64,000 bases of DNA from Mycobacterium sp. GA-1285 (GTDB taxonomy: Bacteria; Actinomycetota; Actinomycetes; Mycobacteriales; Mycobacteriaceae): positions 1-64,000 of the forward strand of contig NZ_LQIS01000014.1 of assembly GCF_001499905.1 (NCBI RefSeq), read 5' to 3'. The translations under genes were made by a program, and so were the position numbers. Of the stretch, positions 29,504-38,110 are shown piece by piece (position 1 is the stretch's first letter; the number at the start of each line of letters is the position of its first letter). The notes beneath the pieces were generated by a model that did no database searches, was not told where the DNA came from, and saw only the letters and a program-made list of their open reading frames with translations.

Positions 29504-31066
29504 GTGTTTGAATCCCTGTCCGACCGGTTGACCGGCGCCCTTCAGGGGCTACGCGGCAAAGGGCGGTTGACCGACGCCGATATCGACGCGACCACCCGCG
29601 AGATCCGGCTGGCATTGCTGGAAGCCGACGTATTTCTGCCCGTCGTGCGTGCCTTCGTCAACCGCATCAAGGAGCGTGCCCGGGGCGCCGAGGTTTCCGG
29701 TGCGCTCAACCCGGCCCAGCAGGTCGTCAAGATCGTCAACGAGGAACTGATCGGCATCCTCGGCGGTGAGACCCGTCCGCTGACGTTCGCCAAGACGCCG
29801 CCGACGGTGATCATGCTGGCCGGCCTACAGGGCTCCGGTAAGACCACCCTGGCCGGCAAGCTCGCGAGATGGCTTCGCGCACAAGGGCATACGCCCTTGC
29901 TGGTCGCGTGCGACCTGCAGCGGCCAGGCGCGGTGAATCAGCTGCAGATCGTCGGCCAGCGCGCCGACGTCGCGGTGTTCGCACCCCACCCCGGCGTGTC
30001 GGCGGACGGCGCGGCGGACGCGGCGCCCGGCGATCCGGTCGCGGTGGCGGCCGCCGGCCTGGCCGAGGCCAAGGCCAAGCACTTCGACGTGGTCATCGTC
30101 GACACCGCGGGCCGCCTCGGCATCGACGACGAGTTGATGAGCCAGGCCGCCGCGATCAGGCAGGCCGTCGATCCGGACGAAGTGATCTTCGTGCTCGACG
30201 CGATGATCGGTCAGGACGCCGTCACCACCGCCGAGGCCTTCCGTGAGGGCGTCGGGTTCACCGGCGTGGTGTTGACCAAGCTCGACGGCGACGCACGCGG
30301 CGGTGCCGCACTCTCGGTGCGCGAGATCACCGGCGTGCCGATCCTGTTCGCCTCCAGCGGCGAGAAGCTCGAGGACTTCGACGTCTTCCACCCCGACCGG
30401 ATGGCCAGCCGCATTCTCGGTATGGGCGATGTGCTGTCGCTGATCGAGCAGGCCGAGCAGGTGTTCGACGCCCAGAAAGCCGAAGAGGCGGCGGCCAAGA
30501 TCGGCAGTGGGGAACTGACGCTGGAGGACTTCCTCGAGCAGATGCTGGCGATCCGCAAGATGGGCCCGATCGGCAACCTGCTGGGCATGCTGCCCGGCGC
30601 GGGTCAGATGAAGGATGCGCTGGCCGCCGTCGACGACAAGCAACTCGACCGGCTGCAAGCGATCATCCGCGGTATGACGCCCGAGGAGCGCGCCGATCCG
30701 AAGATCATCAACGGCTCGCGTCGGCTGCGCATCGCCAACGGGTCGGGTGTGACCGTCGGCGAGGTCAACCAGCTCGTCGAGCGGTTCTTCGAGGCCCGCA
30801 AGATGATGTCGCAGATGGCCGGCCAGATGGGAATGCCGTTCGGCCGCAAGAACACTCGCAAAGCGAGCAAGAACAAGAAAAAGGGCGGCAAGGGCAAGAA
30901 GGGAGGCCGGGGGCCGACACCGCCGAAGGTGCGCAATCCCCTCGGCATGCCGGGTATGTCCGCGGGCTTCCCGGATCTGTCCGATATGCCCAAGGGGCTC
31001 GACGAGCTTCCACCGGGCCTCGCGGACATCGACCTGTCGAAGCTGAACTTCCCCGGTCAGAAGTAG
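29504..31066 (+). CDS. ffh: Signal recognition particle protein Ffh (SRP54)
   Basis: The 520-residue SRP GTPase binds 4.5S RNA and signal sequences. The N domain is about 1-90. The G domain has Walker A GLQGSGKTT, DTAGRLG and TKLDGDARGG. The methionine-rich M domain (about 330-450) has MGPIGNLLGMLPGAGQM and RRLRIANGSG. A long basic, Gly-rich tail (KNKKKGGKGKKGGRG) with Met/Pro-rich ends is an actinobacterial extension. The start is GTG 29504. Confidence 0.97.
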   Translation: MFESLSDRLTGALQGLRGKGRLTDADIDATTREIRLALLEADVFLPVVRAFVNRIKERARGAEVSGALNPAQQVVKIVNEELIGILGGETRPLTFAKTPPTVIMLAGLQGSGKTTLAGKLARWLRAQGHTPLLVACDLQRPGAVNQLQIVGQRADVAVFAPHPGVSADGAADAAPGDPVAVAAAGLAEAKAKHFDVVIVDTAGRLGIDDELMSQAAAIRQAVDPDEVIFVLDAMIGQDAVTTAEAFREGVGFTGVVLTKLDGDARGGAALSVREITGVPILFASSGEKLEDFDVFHPDRMASRILGMGDVLSLIEQAEQVFDAQKAEEAAAKIGSGELTLEDFLEQMLAIRKMGPIGNLLGMLPGAGQMKDALAAVDDKQLDRLQAIIRGMTPEERADPKIINGSRRLRIANGSGVTVGEVNQLVERFFEARKMMSQMAGQMGMPFGRKNTRKASKNKKKGGKGKKGGRGPTPPKVRNPLGMPGMSAGFPDLSDMPKGLDELPPGLADIDLSKLNFPGQK

Positions 31067-31067
31067 C

Positions 31068-32153
31068 GTGAGGCTCCACGTGCGCGGTCGGGGACTGCCC
31101 GACGAGCAGCCGGTGGAGTGGTGGATCGACGGCGGCGTGCTCAGCGCCGAACCGATCAGCGGCGCCGAGACGGTGTTCGGGGCTGATGGGTATGGCGGGT
31201 GGATACTGCCCGGGCTCGTCGACGCGCACTGCCACGTCGGTCTCGGCGACCACGGCCCGCTCGACAACCTCGACGACTGCATCGAACAGGCCGAGATCGA
31301 GCGCGATGTCGGCGCGCTGCTGCTTCGCGACGCGGGTTCTCCGATTGACACCCGGCCGCTCGCCGACCACGACGATCTGCCGGAGATCATCCGCGCGGGT
31401 CGTCACCTCGCCAGACCGAAGCGCTATCAGCGTGGGTTCGCGATCGAACTGGACGACGAATCCGCGCTGCCAGAAGCGGTGGCCGAGCAGGCGCGGCGCG
31501 GCGACGGATGGGTAAAGCTCGTCGGCGACTGGATCGACCGCGAGGTCGGCGACCTGGCGCCGTTGTGGTCCGACGACGTGCTCAAGGCCGCGATCGATGC
31601 CGCCCACGCCAACGGTGCCCGCGTAACCGCTCACGTGTTCGGCGAGGACGCGCTGCCGGGGCTGATCAAGGCCGGTATCGACTGCATCGAGCACGGAACC
31701 GGCCTCACCGACGACACCATCGACCTGATGGTCGAGCACGGCACCACACTGGTGCCGACGTTGATCAACATCGCCAACTTTCCGGGCATCGCCGACGGCG
31801 CGTCGAAATACCCGGCGTATGCCAAGCACATGCGGGACCTGCACGAGAAGTGCTATCCGCGTATCGCCGCGGCCAGGGAGGCCGGGGTGCCGATCTACGC
31901 GGGCACAGACGCGGGAAGCATGGTCGCGCACGGCCGGATCGCCGACGAGATCGACGCGCTCACCGGGATCGGGATGACGCCGACCGAAGCCTTGGGTGCG
32001 GCGTGCTGGGCCGCCCGCGAGTGGCTCGGCCGGTCGGGTATGGCGCACGGCGCGCCCGCCGACCTGGTGTGTTACGCCGACGATCCGCGCACGGGCGCTG
32101 CCGTCGTCAACCGCCCGGATCTGGTGATCTTGCGCGGTCGCACCTTCCCCTGA
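31068..32153 (+). CDS. Amidohydrolase family protein
   Basis: The 361-residue metal-dependent hydrolase of the imidazolonepropionase/prolidase-like amidohydrolase group has metal-ligand motif VDAHCHVGLGDHG, a carboxylate/lysine region DGWVKLVGDW, HVFGEDALPG, IEHGTGLTD and AGTDAGSMVAHG. The substrate is unknown. GTG 31068 lies one base after the ffh stop, so cotranscription is likely. M. tuberculosis Rv2915c is the positional homologue. Confidence 0.85.
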   Translation: MRLHVRGRGLPDEQPVEWWIDGGVLSAEPISGAETVFGADGYGGWILPGLVDAHCHVGLGDHGPLDNLDDCIEQAEIERDVGALLLRDAGSPIDTRPLADHDDLPEIIRAGRHLARPKRYQRGFAIELDDESALPEAVAEQARRGDGWVKLVGDWIDREVGDLAPLWSDDVLKAAIDAAHANGARVTAHVFGEDALPGLIKAGIDCIEHGTGLTDDTIDLMVEHGTTLVPTLINIANFPGIADGASKYPAYAKHMRDLHEKCYPRIAAAREAGVPIYAGTDAGSMVAHGRIADEIDALTGIGMTPTEALGAACWAAREWLGRSGMAHGAPADLVCYADDPRTGAAVVNRPDLVILRGRTFP

Positions 32154-32154
32154 G

Positions 32155-32216
32155 CCGCGAGCGACCGCAACATGCCGCAAAAGGACGGCGTGTCGCGCGC
32201 AAACACGGTCGCTCGC
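32155..32216 (+). repeat. 62-nt palindromic intergenic repeat, copy 2
   Basis: GCGAGCGACCG (32157-32167) and CGGTCGCTCGC (32206-32216) are a perfect 11-bp inverted repeat with 38 bases between. The block matches 19113-19174 in the opposite orientation at 50 of 62 positions. It sits between the convergent amidohydrolase and carboxypeptidase genes, where it could act as a two-way terminator. Confidence 0.75.
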
Positions 32217-32222
32217 AAAGAT

Positions 32223-33068
32223 TTACGGCTGGCCGAAGCCCCAGTCGAACAGTTGGATCGCCTGGCCGTAGAGGTCGCCGTTGCCGTACAGCTGAGCGAC
32301 AACCAACCGGCGGTTGCCGCGTTGCGCGGCGGCGGCGAACGTTTCCCGAGCCAAGTTGGTGTATCCCGTCTTACCGGCGAGCGTGCCCGGGTATCGCGTG
32401 AGCAACTGGTTCTGGTTGGTGATCGTCTTCGGCCCGTTGTCGGTCGGAAACAACGACGACGGCTGACGCACGATCGCGGCGAAGACCGGATACCGCAGCG
32501 CATGGCGATAGATCTGCGCGAGATCGCTGGCGGTGGTGAACGACTCCATGCCGGGGCCGTCCAGCCCCGACGGCGACGAGGAACGCGTGCTGCGCGCGCC
32601 CAGGCCCTGCGCCTTGGCGTTCATCTTCGCCACCGCGACGCGGTAACCGCCAAGGCCATCGGCCAGAACGTTGGCCGCGTCGTTACCCGACACCAACATC
32701 AGCCCGTCCAGCAGTTGCCGAACCGTGTAAGCGCGCCCGGCTTTCACACCGGCACAAGAACATTCGACGTCGGCGGCCGCCGGCTTGGCCGCGATCACCG
32801 CGTTTAGCGGAAGGTGGTCGAGTACCACCATCGCGAGCAGCGCCTTGATGGTGCTTGCGGGTGCATGAGGCTCATACGGGTTGCGCGATGCCAGAATTCG
32901 GCCGGAATCGACGTCAGCGAGCACCCAGGCTTGCGCCGGCCCATCGGGCAGCGCGACAGCGCCCGACGGTTCGCCGCGCGGCTGCGCCGGTGCGGGCGCG
33001 GCGACACCGAAGGCCAGGGTCATTGCAGAAGTCAGCGCGATGGCCAACGCGGCCAACATGCATCGCAT
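32223..33068 (-). CDS. dacB: D-alanyl-D-alanine carboxypeptidase, copy 1
   Basis: The 281-residue exported penicillin-binding protein of the S11 family trims pentapeptides in peptidoglycan. It has a signal peptide (about 1-28, cleavage near APAPA) and the serine acyl-transferase motifs SxxK at Ser72-Lys75 (ASTIKALL), SGN at 127-129 (SGNDAAN) and KTG at 233-235 (KTGYTNLA). A paralogue lies 73 bases upstream on the same strand. M. tuberculosis has one gene here (dacB2, Rv2911). Confidence 0.93.
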   Translation of the reverse strand: MRCMLAALAIALTSAMTLAFGVAAPAPAQPRGEPSGAVALPDGPAQAWVLADVDSGRILASRNPYEPHAPASTIKALLAMVVLDHLPLNAVIAAKPAAADVECSCAGVKAGRAYTVRQLLDGLMLVSGNDAANVLADGLGGYRVAVAKMNAKAQGLGARSTRSSSPSGLDGPGMESFTTASDLAQIYRHALRYPVFAAIVRQPSSLFPTDNGPKTITNQNQLLTRYPGTLAGKTGYTNLARETFAAAAQRGNRRLVVAQLYGNGDLYGQAIQLFDWGFGQP

Positions 33069-33141
33069 GGTCGCCGAGCGTATCGGCGGGCTTCCCCGTC
33101 CCGGTCTCGGATGCGTTGCGATTCAGCAACTCAACCGGCCG

Positions 33142-34020
33142 TCACAGCGTGCCGATACTTGCTTCGGGACTCAGCGCGAAACCCCAGTCGAACAAGCTGG
33201 AGGCCTGATCCCAATAAGTCGGCTGACCGGGCTTGTCCATGCCGTACATCAACGCGACGACCAGGCGCCGCCCGTCGCGTTGCGCGGCGCCGACGAAGGT
33301 CTTCTGGGCGCGGTCGGTGAAGCCGGTCTTGCCGCCGAGCATGCCCGGATAGCGCTCGAGCAGTTCGTCCTGATTGACCAGGATCTTGTCGCCGTCCCCG
33401 GTGGGGAACACGGCCGTCGGCGCAGCGGTGATCGAGGCGAACACCGGGTTCGCCATCGCGGCACGGAAGATGACCGCGAGATCGTGCGGAGACGACCACA
33501 TGTCGATGCCGGGGCCGTCGAGGCCCGACGGCGACGCCGCGTTGGTGCCGTGCGCGCCGAGCAGCGCCGCCTTGGCGTTCATCTTCGTCACGGCTACGTC
33601 GTAACCACCGAGCATGGTGGCCAATGTGTTGGCCGCGTCGTTGCCCGAGACCAACAGCAGCGCGTCCAGCAGTTGCCGCGTCGTGTAGACCGTGCCGGGC
33701 GTGACGCCCGCACAGTTGCACTCCACCTGGGTGTCGGCCGCGCTGGCGACCACGGTGGCGTCGAGCGGCAGTTCGTCGAGCACCGTCAGCGCCAGCAGCA
33801 CCTTGATCGTGCTGGCCGGCGCGTACTGGCCGTATTCGTCGCGCGCGGCCAGGACCGCACCGCTGTCCATGTCGGCGAGCACCCAGGCTCGGGCCGGGCC
33901 TTCGGGGATCGGAACCGAACCCGACGGTTGGCTGACGCCGACGGGTGCGGCGGTGGCCACGGAGGTCCCCCAGGACACCAGGCACAACACTGTCGTCAAG
34001 CAGATGAAGAGCTTCCGCAT
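33142..34020 (-). CDS. dacB: D-alanyl-D-alanine carboxypeptidase, copy 2
   Basis: The 292-residue paralogue of the neighbouring carboxypeptidase has a signal peptide (about 1-25, cleavage near ATA/AP) and motifs Ser70-x-x-Lys73 (ASTIKVLL), SGN 125-127 and KTG 231-233 (KTGFTDRA). Both copies share the VECxCAGV cysteine pair, a likely disulfide in the exported domain. ATG 34020 is preferred; GTG 34026 adds two residues. The divergent SnoaL gene starts 32 bases away, so the promoters overlap. Confidence 0.93.
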   Translation of the reverse strand: MRKLFICLTTVLCLVSWGTSVATAAPVGVSQPSGSVPIPEGPARAWVLADMDSGAVLAARDEYGQYAPASTIKVLLALTVLDELPLDATVVASAADTQVECNCAGVTPGTVYTTRQLLDALLLVSGNDAANTLATMLGGYDVAVTKMNAKAALLGAHGTNAASPSGLDGPGIDMWSSPHDLAVIFRAAMANPVFASITAAPTAVFPTGDGDKILVNQDELLERYPGMLGGKTGFTDRAQKTFVGAAQRDGRRLVVALMYGMDKPGQPTYWDQASSLFDWGFALSPEASIGTL

Positions 34021-34052
34021 GGGCACGCAGCCTAGTCGTGTTCAATCGACGC

Positions 34053-34469
34053 ATGTTGAGCCTCGAGGAGATTTCGGACCGCTTCGAAATACAGCAACTG
34101 CTGATCGACTACTCGACCGCCATCGACCGGAAGCGATTCGACGACCTCGACCGGGTGTTCACCCCGGACGCCTACATCGACTACAGCGTGACCGGCGGCA
34201 TCGACGGCCGCTTCCCAGAGGTCAAGGCGTGGCTCGGGGATGTGTTGCCGAACTTCCCGGCGTACTACCACATGCTGGGCAACGTCGATATCCGCATCAC
34301 CGGGGACACCGGCTCGTCCCGTGCCATCTGCTTCAACCCGATGGTGATGGGCGGCGAGGGTCAGATCTACTTCGTCGGAATCTGGTACGTCGATGAATTC
34401 GTGCGCACATCCGAGGGTTGGCGGATCTGCAAGCGGGTCGAGGAGAAGTGCTTCGACAAACTCCTCTGA
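34053..34469 (+). CDS. SnoaL-like domain protein
   Basis: The 138-residue NTF2/SnoaL-like alpha+beta barrel protein has the family opening ISDRFEIQQLLIDYSTAIDR, the RVFTPDAYIDY segment and the C-terminal GWRICKRVEEK. Members bind hydrophobic ligands or act as small isomerases or hydratases; the substrate here is unknown. ATG 34053 is preferred over GTG 34038 because family homology starts at LSLEEISDR. M. tuberculosis Rv2910c corresponds. Confidence 0.85.
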   Translation: MLSLEEISDRFEIQQLLIDYSTAIDRKRFDDLDRVFTPDAYIDYSVTGGIDGRFPEVKAWLGDVLPNFPAYYHMLGNVDIRITGDTGSSRAICFNPMVMGGEGQIYFVGIWYVDEFVRTSEGWRICKRVEEKCFDKLL

Positions 34470-34505
34470 GCGTTCAGGTGCCCTCGTCGCATGCGCATAC
34501 CCTTA

Positions 34506-34546
34506 ACTGGTGGATTGCCCTCACGTCGTGCGTGCGATCCACCGGT
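34506..34546 (+). terminator. Stem-loop after the SnoaL gene
   Basis: ACTGGTGGAT (34506-34515) pairs with ATCCACCGGT (34537-34546) with one mismatch across a 21-base loop. It lies 36 bases after the stop of the SnoaL gene and before the rpsP promoter. It is a likely transcript-end hairpin without a T-run, as is usual in mycobacteria. Confidence 0.45.
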
Positions 34547-34584
34547 CAACGCGCAGGACGCCCGTTGACGACGGCCTAGCGGAT

Positions 34585-34638
34585 TTTTGCCGCTCCCGGC
34601 TGTTCTGGCACAATGGGCGGCTGTCTACCGCAGGACCC
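34585..34638 (+). promoter_or_regulatory. rpsP promoter and conserved start of leader
   Basis: A -35-like TTTTGC (34585-34590), 18 bases, and -10 CACAAT (34609-34614) preceded by CTGG are followed by a leader containing CAGGACCC (34631-34638). The blocks CTGGCACAAT and CAGGACCC recur in front of rplS with the same 26-base offset. The rpsP leader would be about 145 nt. Confidence 0.6.
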
Positions 34639-34766
34639 GATTCTGTGCGATCCGTCGCCCGGGCCGCTTCTGCGGCGGTCACACACGCAAGGCAAAACCG
34701 GGCCGAGGCAACCCGCTTCGATCGCTGAATTGCGAGCGTGGCAATCACAGGAGAAGACGTACCACC

Positions 34767-35336
34767 ATGGCTGTAAAGATCAAGCTCGCGCGGCTTGGCA
34801 AGATCCGCAATCCCCAATACCGCATCGCCGTCGCCGACGCGCGCACCCGCCGCCAGGGCCGGGCCATCGAGGTGATCGGCCGCTACCACCCGAAGGAAGA
34901 CCCCAGTCTCATCGAGATCGACTCGGAGCGGGCTCAGTACTGGCTCAGCGTCGGCGCCCAGCCGACCGAACCCGTGCTCGCCCTGCTGAAGATCACCGGT
35001 GACTGGCAGAAGTTCAAGGGTCTGCCCGGCGCGGAAGGCACGCTGAAGGTCAAGGAGCCCAAGCCCAGCAAGCTGGAGCTGTTCAACGCGGCGCTCGCGG
35101 AGGCCGAGGGCGGCCCGAGTATCGAGGCGACGCAGCCCAAGAAGAAGAAGGCGCCCGCGGCCAAAAAGGCCGCCTCCGATAAGGCCTCCGACAAGGCCTC
35201 CGACAAGGCCTCCGACGAGTCGGACCGCACGGCCGTCGAAGCCGAGGCCCAAGCCGACCCGGCGCCTACCAAGGACCAGTCCGAGCCCCCGGCTGAGGGC
35301 GAGGACGCCACCATCGCCGGCGCCACTGAAAGCTGA
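34767..35336 (+). CDS. rpsP: 30S ribosomal protein S16 with long C-terminal tail
   Basis: S16 is an early 30S assembly protein. The first 85 residues are classical ([18 protein letters not shown], RFGRxY-like IGRYHPKED). The protein is 189 residues, against about 80-90 in most bacteria. The tail is actinobacterial-style Lys/Ala/Glu-rich and includes three exact SDKA units (12-bp DNA repeats at 35175-35210). ACAGGAG lies 14-20 bases before ATG 34767. It starts the rpsP-khpA-rimM-trmD operon. Confidence 0.96.
   Translation: MAVKIKLARLGKIRNPQYRIAVADARTRRQGRAIEVIGRYHPKEDPSLIEIDSERAQYWLSVGAQPTEPVLALLKITGDWQKFKGLPGAEGTLKVKEPKPSKLELFNAALAEAEGGPSIEATQPKKKKAPAAKKAASDKASDKASDKASDESDRTAVEAEAQADPAPTKDQSEPPAEGEDATIAGATES
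35175..35210 (+). repeat. 12-bp coding tandem repeat in rpsP
   Basis: Three consecutive TCC-GAY-AAG-GCC units encode SDKA three times, followed by a partial fourth (TCCGACGAG). The unit is a multiple of three, so copy-number changes would keep the frame. Confidence 0.8.
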
Positions 35337-35344
35337 GACCGGCC

Positions 35345-35587
35345 GTGAGTTCTGTCGTCGTCGACGCGGTCGAACACCTCGTGCGCGGAATCGTCGACAA
35401 CCCGGACGACGTCCGCGTCGACATGGTGACCAACCGGCGTGGCCGCACCGTCGAGGTTCACGTCCATCCGGATGACCTGGGCAAGGTGATCGGACGCGGT
35501 GGCCGCACCGCGACCGCGCTGCGCACGCTGGTCGCCGGTATCGGCGGTCGCGGTATCCGCGTCGACGTGGTGGACACCGACCAGTAA
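35345..35587 (+). CDS. khpA: KH-domain RNA-binding protein KhpA
   Basis: The 80-residue protein is a single type-II KH domain with the GxxG loop in KVIGRGGRTATALRTL. KhpA works with KhpB/Jag as an RNA chaperone linked to cell-wall growth in other Gram-positives. The GTG 35345 start lies 8 bases after rpsP, and rimM follows by 9 bases. M. tuberculosis Rv2908c corresponds. Confidence 0.92.
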   Translation: MSSVVVDAVEHLVRGIVDNPDDVRVDMVTNRRGRTVEVHVHPDDLGKVIGRGGRTATALRTLVAGIGGRGIRVDVVDTDQ

Positions 35588-35596
35588 CCGGTCAGC

Positions 35597-36112
35597 ATGG
35601 ACCTCGTTGTCGGGCGCGTCGTCAAAGCGCACGGCATCACCGGTGAAGTGGTGGTCGACGTCCGCACCGATGATCCCGACGCGCGATTCGTACCCGGGAC
35701 GTCGCTGCGCGGGCGCCCCGCCAAAGGCGGCGCCGAGCGCGAATACACCATCGAGTCGGTTCGTGAACACGGTGGCCGTCTGCTGGTGCGGTTCGACGAC
35801 ATCGACGACCGAAACGCCGCCGAAGCGTTGCGCGGAATCCTGTTTCTGGTCGACTCGCGGGAGCTACCGCCGATCGAAGACCCCGACGAGTATTACGACC
35901 ATCAGCTCGAGGGGCTGCGGGTACGCACTTCGGACGGTGTCGACGTCGGAACCGTCACAGAGGTGCTGCATACGGCCGCCGGTGAGTTGCTCGCGGTCCG
36001 CGGCGACGAACGCGAGGTCCTGGTGCCGTTCGTCAGCGCCATCGTGACGTCGGTGTCGTTGGCCGACGAGGTCATCGAGATCGACCCGCCGGAAGGCCTG
36101 CTGGAGATCTGA
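35597..36112 (+). CDS. rimM: Ribosome maturation factor RimM
   Basis: The 171-residue 30S maturation factor binds S19. The N-terminal RimM beta-barrel begins [20 protein letters not shown]. The C-terminal PRC-barrel starts near [13 protein letters not shown] and ends [19 protein letters not shown]. The gene order khpA-rimM-trmD is conserved in actinobacteria. Confidence 0.96.
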   Translation: MDLVVGRVVKAHGITGEVVVDVRTDDPDARFVPGTSLRGRPAKGGAEREYTIESVREHGGRLLVRFDDIDDRNAAEALRGILFLVDSRELPPIEDPDEYYDHQLEGLRVRTSDGVDVGTVTEVLHTAAGELLAVRGDEREVLVPFVSAIVTSVSLADEVIEIDPPEGLLEI

Positions 36113-36115
36113 GCC

Positions 36116-36793
36116 ATGCGAATAGACGTTGTGACCATTTTCCCGGCTTACCTCGAACCCCTGCGACAGTCGTTGCCGGGCAAGGCCATCGAGGCCGGCA
36201 TCGTGCAGCTCGCGGTGCACGATCTGCGGCGCTGGACGCACGACGTGCACCGCTCGGTCGACGACGCGCCCTACGGCGGTGGGCCGGGCATGGTGATGAA
36301 AGCGCCGGTGTGGGGTGAGGCTCTTGACGAGATCTGTTCGGGGAAAACGCTTTTGGTGGTGCCGACACCTGCGGGACGGTTGTTTCGACAGGCCGACGCG
36401 AGAGCCTGGGCCGACGAGGAACACCTGGTGTTCGCCTGTGGCCGGTATGAGGGAATCGACCAGCGCGTCGTCGATGACGCGGCGCGCCGCATGCGTGTCG
36501 AGGAGGTCTCGATCGGCGACTACGTGCTGGCCGGCGGCGAGTCGGCGGCACTGGTGATGATCGAGGCCGTCGTGCGACTGCTACCCGATGTGCTCGGCAA
36601 CCCGGAGTCGCATCAACAGGATTCGCATTCCGAGGGGCTGCTCGAGGGCCCGAGTTACACTCGGCCACCCAGTTGGCGAGGTCTGGACATACCGGAGATC
36701 CTGCTCTCCGGCGACCACGCCAAGGTCGCCGCCTGGCGTCGGGAGCAAGGGCTCGAGCGCACCCGCGAGCGTCGACCCGACCTGCTCGGCTGA
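36116..36793 (+). CDS. trmD: tRNA (guanine37-N1)-methyltransferase
   Basis: The 225-residue SPOUT methyltransferase modifies G37 next to the anticodon and prevents +1 frameshifting. Motifs are [28 protein letters not shown] and the knotted SAM site [17 protein letters not shown]. It starts with ATG 36116, three bases after rimM, and is the last gene of the rpsP operon. Its 3' end converges on lppW with a 7-base gap. Confidence 0.97.
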   Translation: MRIDVVTIFPAYLEPLRQSLPGKAIEAGIVQLAVHDLRRWTHDVHRSVDDAPYGGGPGMVMKAPVWGEALDEICSGKTLLVVPTPAGRLFRQADARAWADEEHLVFACGRYEGIDQRVVDDAARRMRVEEVSIGDYVLAGGESAALVMIEAVVRLLPDVLGNPESHQQDSHSEGLLEGPSYTRPPSWRGLDIPEILLSGDHAKVAAWRREQGLERTRERRPDLLG

Positions 36794-36800
36794 GCGCGGT

Positions 36801-37745
36801 CTAGATGTGGCCGCCGGGGAACATCGTCTTGACCGCCTGCGTGATGGTGTTGCGTGCGGTGACGTCGTCGGCGGGTTGCATCGACGCGATTGCCATGACG
36901 AATCGACGGTCCTTCCCGATCGCGCCGGTGGACCAGTGCACCCAGTTGCCGTCGTTCCAGCAGCAGAACCAGCCCTGCTTGACCGCTACCCGCTCGTCGT
37001 AGAGGCCCTCGGGTATGCCGAACCGCTGCGGATACACACCGTCGGGCATGGTGCCGTCCGGCGCCGTCGGAGTGGACCTCCCCAGGTTGGACAAGATGAC
37101 GTCGGCCTTGTCTCGGGGTAAGCCGCCGCTGCCCGACAGCAGCTCCGCGTAGTACCGCACCAGGTCTCCGGTCGTGCTCAAGGTGTTGAACCAGCGGCCG
37201 TTGTACGGCGTGCTGGTCGCACCCAGGCCATATCGCGCGGCGACGCGCGAAACGATCTCGCTGCCGCCGCCGCGGATCCAGAAGACCTCGGCCGCGCTGT
37301 CATCGGACGACCGCAACATCGCCTCCATCGCCTTGCGGTCCTCGGGGCTGAGCTTGACCCGTGCCCGCGATTCCTGCAGCAGCAGGTCGTCGGCGATGAA
37401 CAGCTTGACCACCGACGCGATCGGCATCGCCTCGTTGTTGCCATTGGAGACAAGGACTCCGGTATTGCGGTCGAGCACGGCGATCGAAAGGTCGGCGCCT
37501 GCCTCGGCGGCCTTCTCGGTTGCCTGACGCGTGCGAGCGTCGAGCCCGCCGAAGGACGCGGCGGGTTCGTCGGGTGCCGCTTCGGGCAGTGGTGCCGAGC
37601 CGCCCTGCGGCGCGACGACCGTCAGGTGCGGGCCGGCCGGGTGCGGCGGCTTGCCGTGCACTTTGGCCTCGCAGCCGGCGACGACCAGGACGGTGGCGGC
37701 GAAGAATGCGATCGTCTTGACCAGCGGGGACGGCCGCCGTTGCAA
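36801..37745 (-). CDS. lppW: Lipoprotein LppW (beta-lactamase-like serine protein)
   Basis: The 314-residue lipoprotein has signal peptide 1-24 and lipobox VAGC with Cys25. The C-terminal domain resembles class A beta-lactamases/DD-peptidases: Ser111-x-x-Lys114 (ASVVKLF) and an SDDSAAE motif where SDN is expected. I see no clear KTG, so catalysis is uncertain. The start is TTG 37745, supported by GAGGAGG about 4-5 bases upstream. Its upstream region carries 16-bp tandem repeats. M. tuberculosis lppW (Rv2905) is in the same place. Confidence 0.88.
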   Translation of the reverse strand: MQRRPSPLVKTIAFFAATVLVVAGCEAKVHGKPPHPAGPHLTVVAPQGGSAPLPEAAPDEPAASFGGLDARTRQATEKAAEAGADLSIAVLDRNTGVLVSNGNNEAMPIASVVKLFIADDLLLQESRARVKLSPEDRKAMEAMLRSSDDSAAEVFWIRGGGSEIVSRVAARYGLGATSTPYNGRWFNTLSTTGDLVRYYAELLSGSGGLPRDKADVILSNLGRSTPTAPDGTMPDGVYPQRFGIPEGLYDERVAVKQGWFCCWNDGNWVHWSTGAIGKDRRFVMAIASMQPADDVTARNTITQAVKTMFPGGHI

Positions 37746-37771
37746 TGGCCCTCCTCAAACAGCTCGGACGC

Positions 37772-37830
37772 GAATGTCCTCGGATGCAGATGTCTTCGGA
37801 TCCAAATGTCCTCGGATCCGAATGTCATGG
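37772..37830 (-). repeat. 16-bp tandem repeats in the lppW upstream region
   Basis: Three full units (37772-37787, 37788-37803, 37804-37819) and an 11-base partial unit share RATGTCYTCGGATSC with one or two changes each. They start 27 bases upstream of the lppW TTG, in the expected promoter/5' leader zone. They could be tandem operator sites or a variable-number spacer. Confidence 0.75.
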
Positions 37831-37925
37831 CCCGCCGCGTTGCTTCGGCCCTGTACCAGCCTAATCACTGGCTACCCCTGGCGCCGATCGGTAATCTCAC
37901 GCGTCGGACCGGCGACTCGGTGCGA

Positions 37926-37980
37926 TTTCGCTGGATCAGGTCTCATCTGGCACAATTGGGCAGTTGTCTGTGCAGGACCC
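37926..37980 (+). promoter_or_regulatory. rplS promoter and conserved start of leader
   Basis: TTTCGC (37926-37931), 19 bases, and CACAAT (37951-37956) within CTGGCACAAT are followed by CAGGACCC at 37973-37980. The CTGGCACAAT to CAGGACCC offset is 26 bases, identical to rpsP, so the two r-protein operons share promoter and initial transcribed sequence. Confidence 0.6.
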
Positions 37981-38110
37981 GGGAAACGGCCAGTTCCGCC
38001 CGCTGCGAGATACACCCCGATTCGCCCGATCAGATCGGCTCGGCAAGCTGTGTCACGGCGCACACGTGACAGCAGCGCCCGCAGCCGCCAACCGCAAGGA
38101 AGTGTCACCG

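Larger units (their letters stand above)
37746..38110 (+). other. Divergent regulatory region between lppW and rplS
   Basis: These 365 bases contain no gene I trust. From left to right they hold the lppW Shine-Dalgarno (minus strand), a 16-bp tandem repeat array (37772-37830), the rplS promoter (37926-37956) and a leader of about 148 nt before rplS. AAGGAAG at 38095-38101 is the rplS Shine-Dalgarno. Confidence 0.6.
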
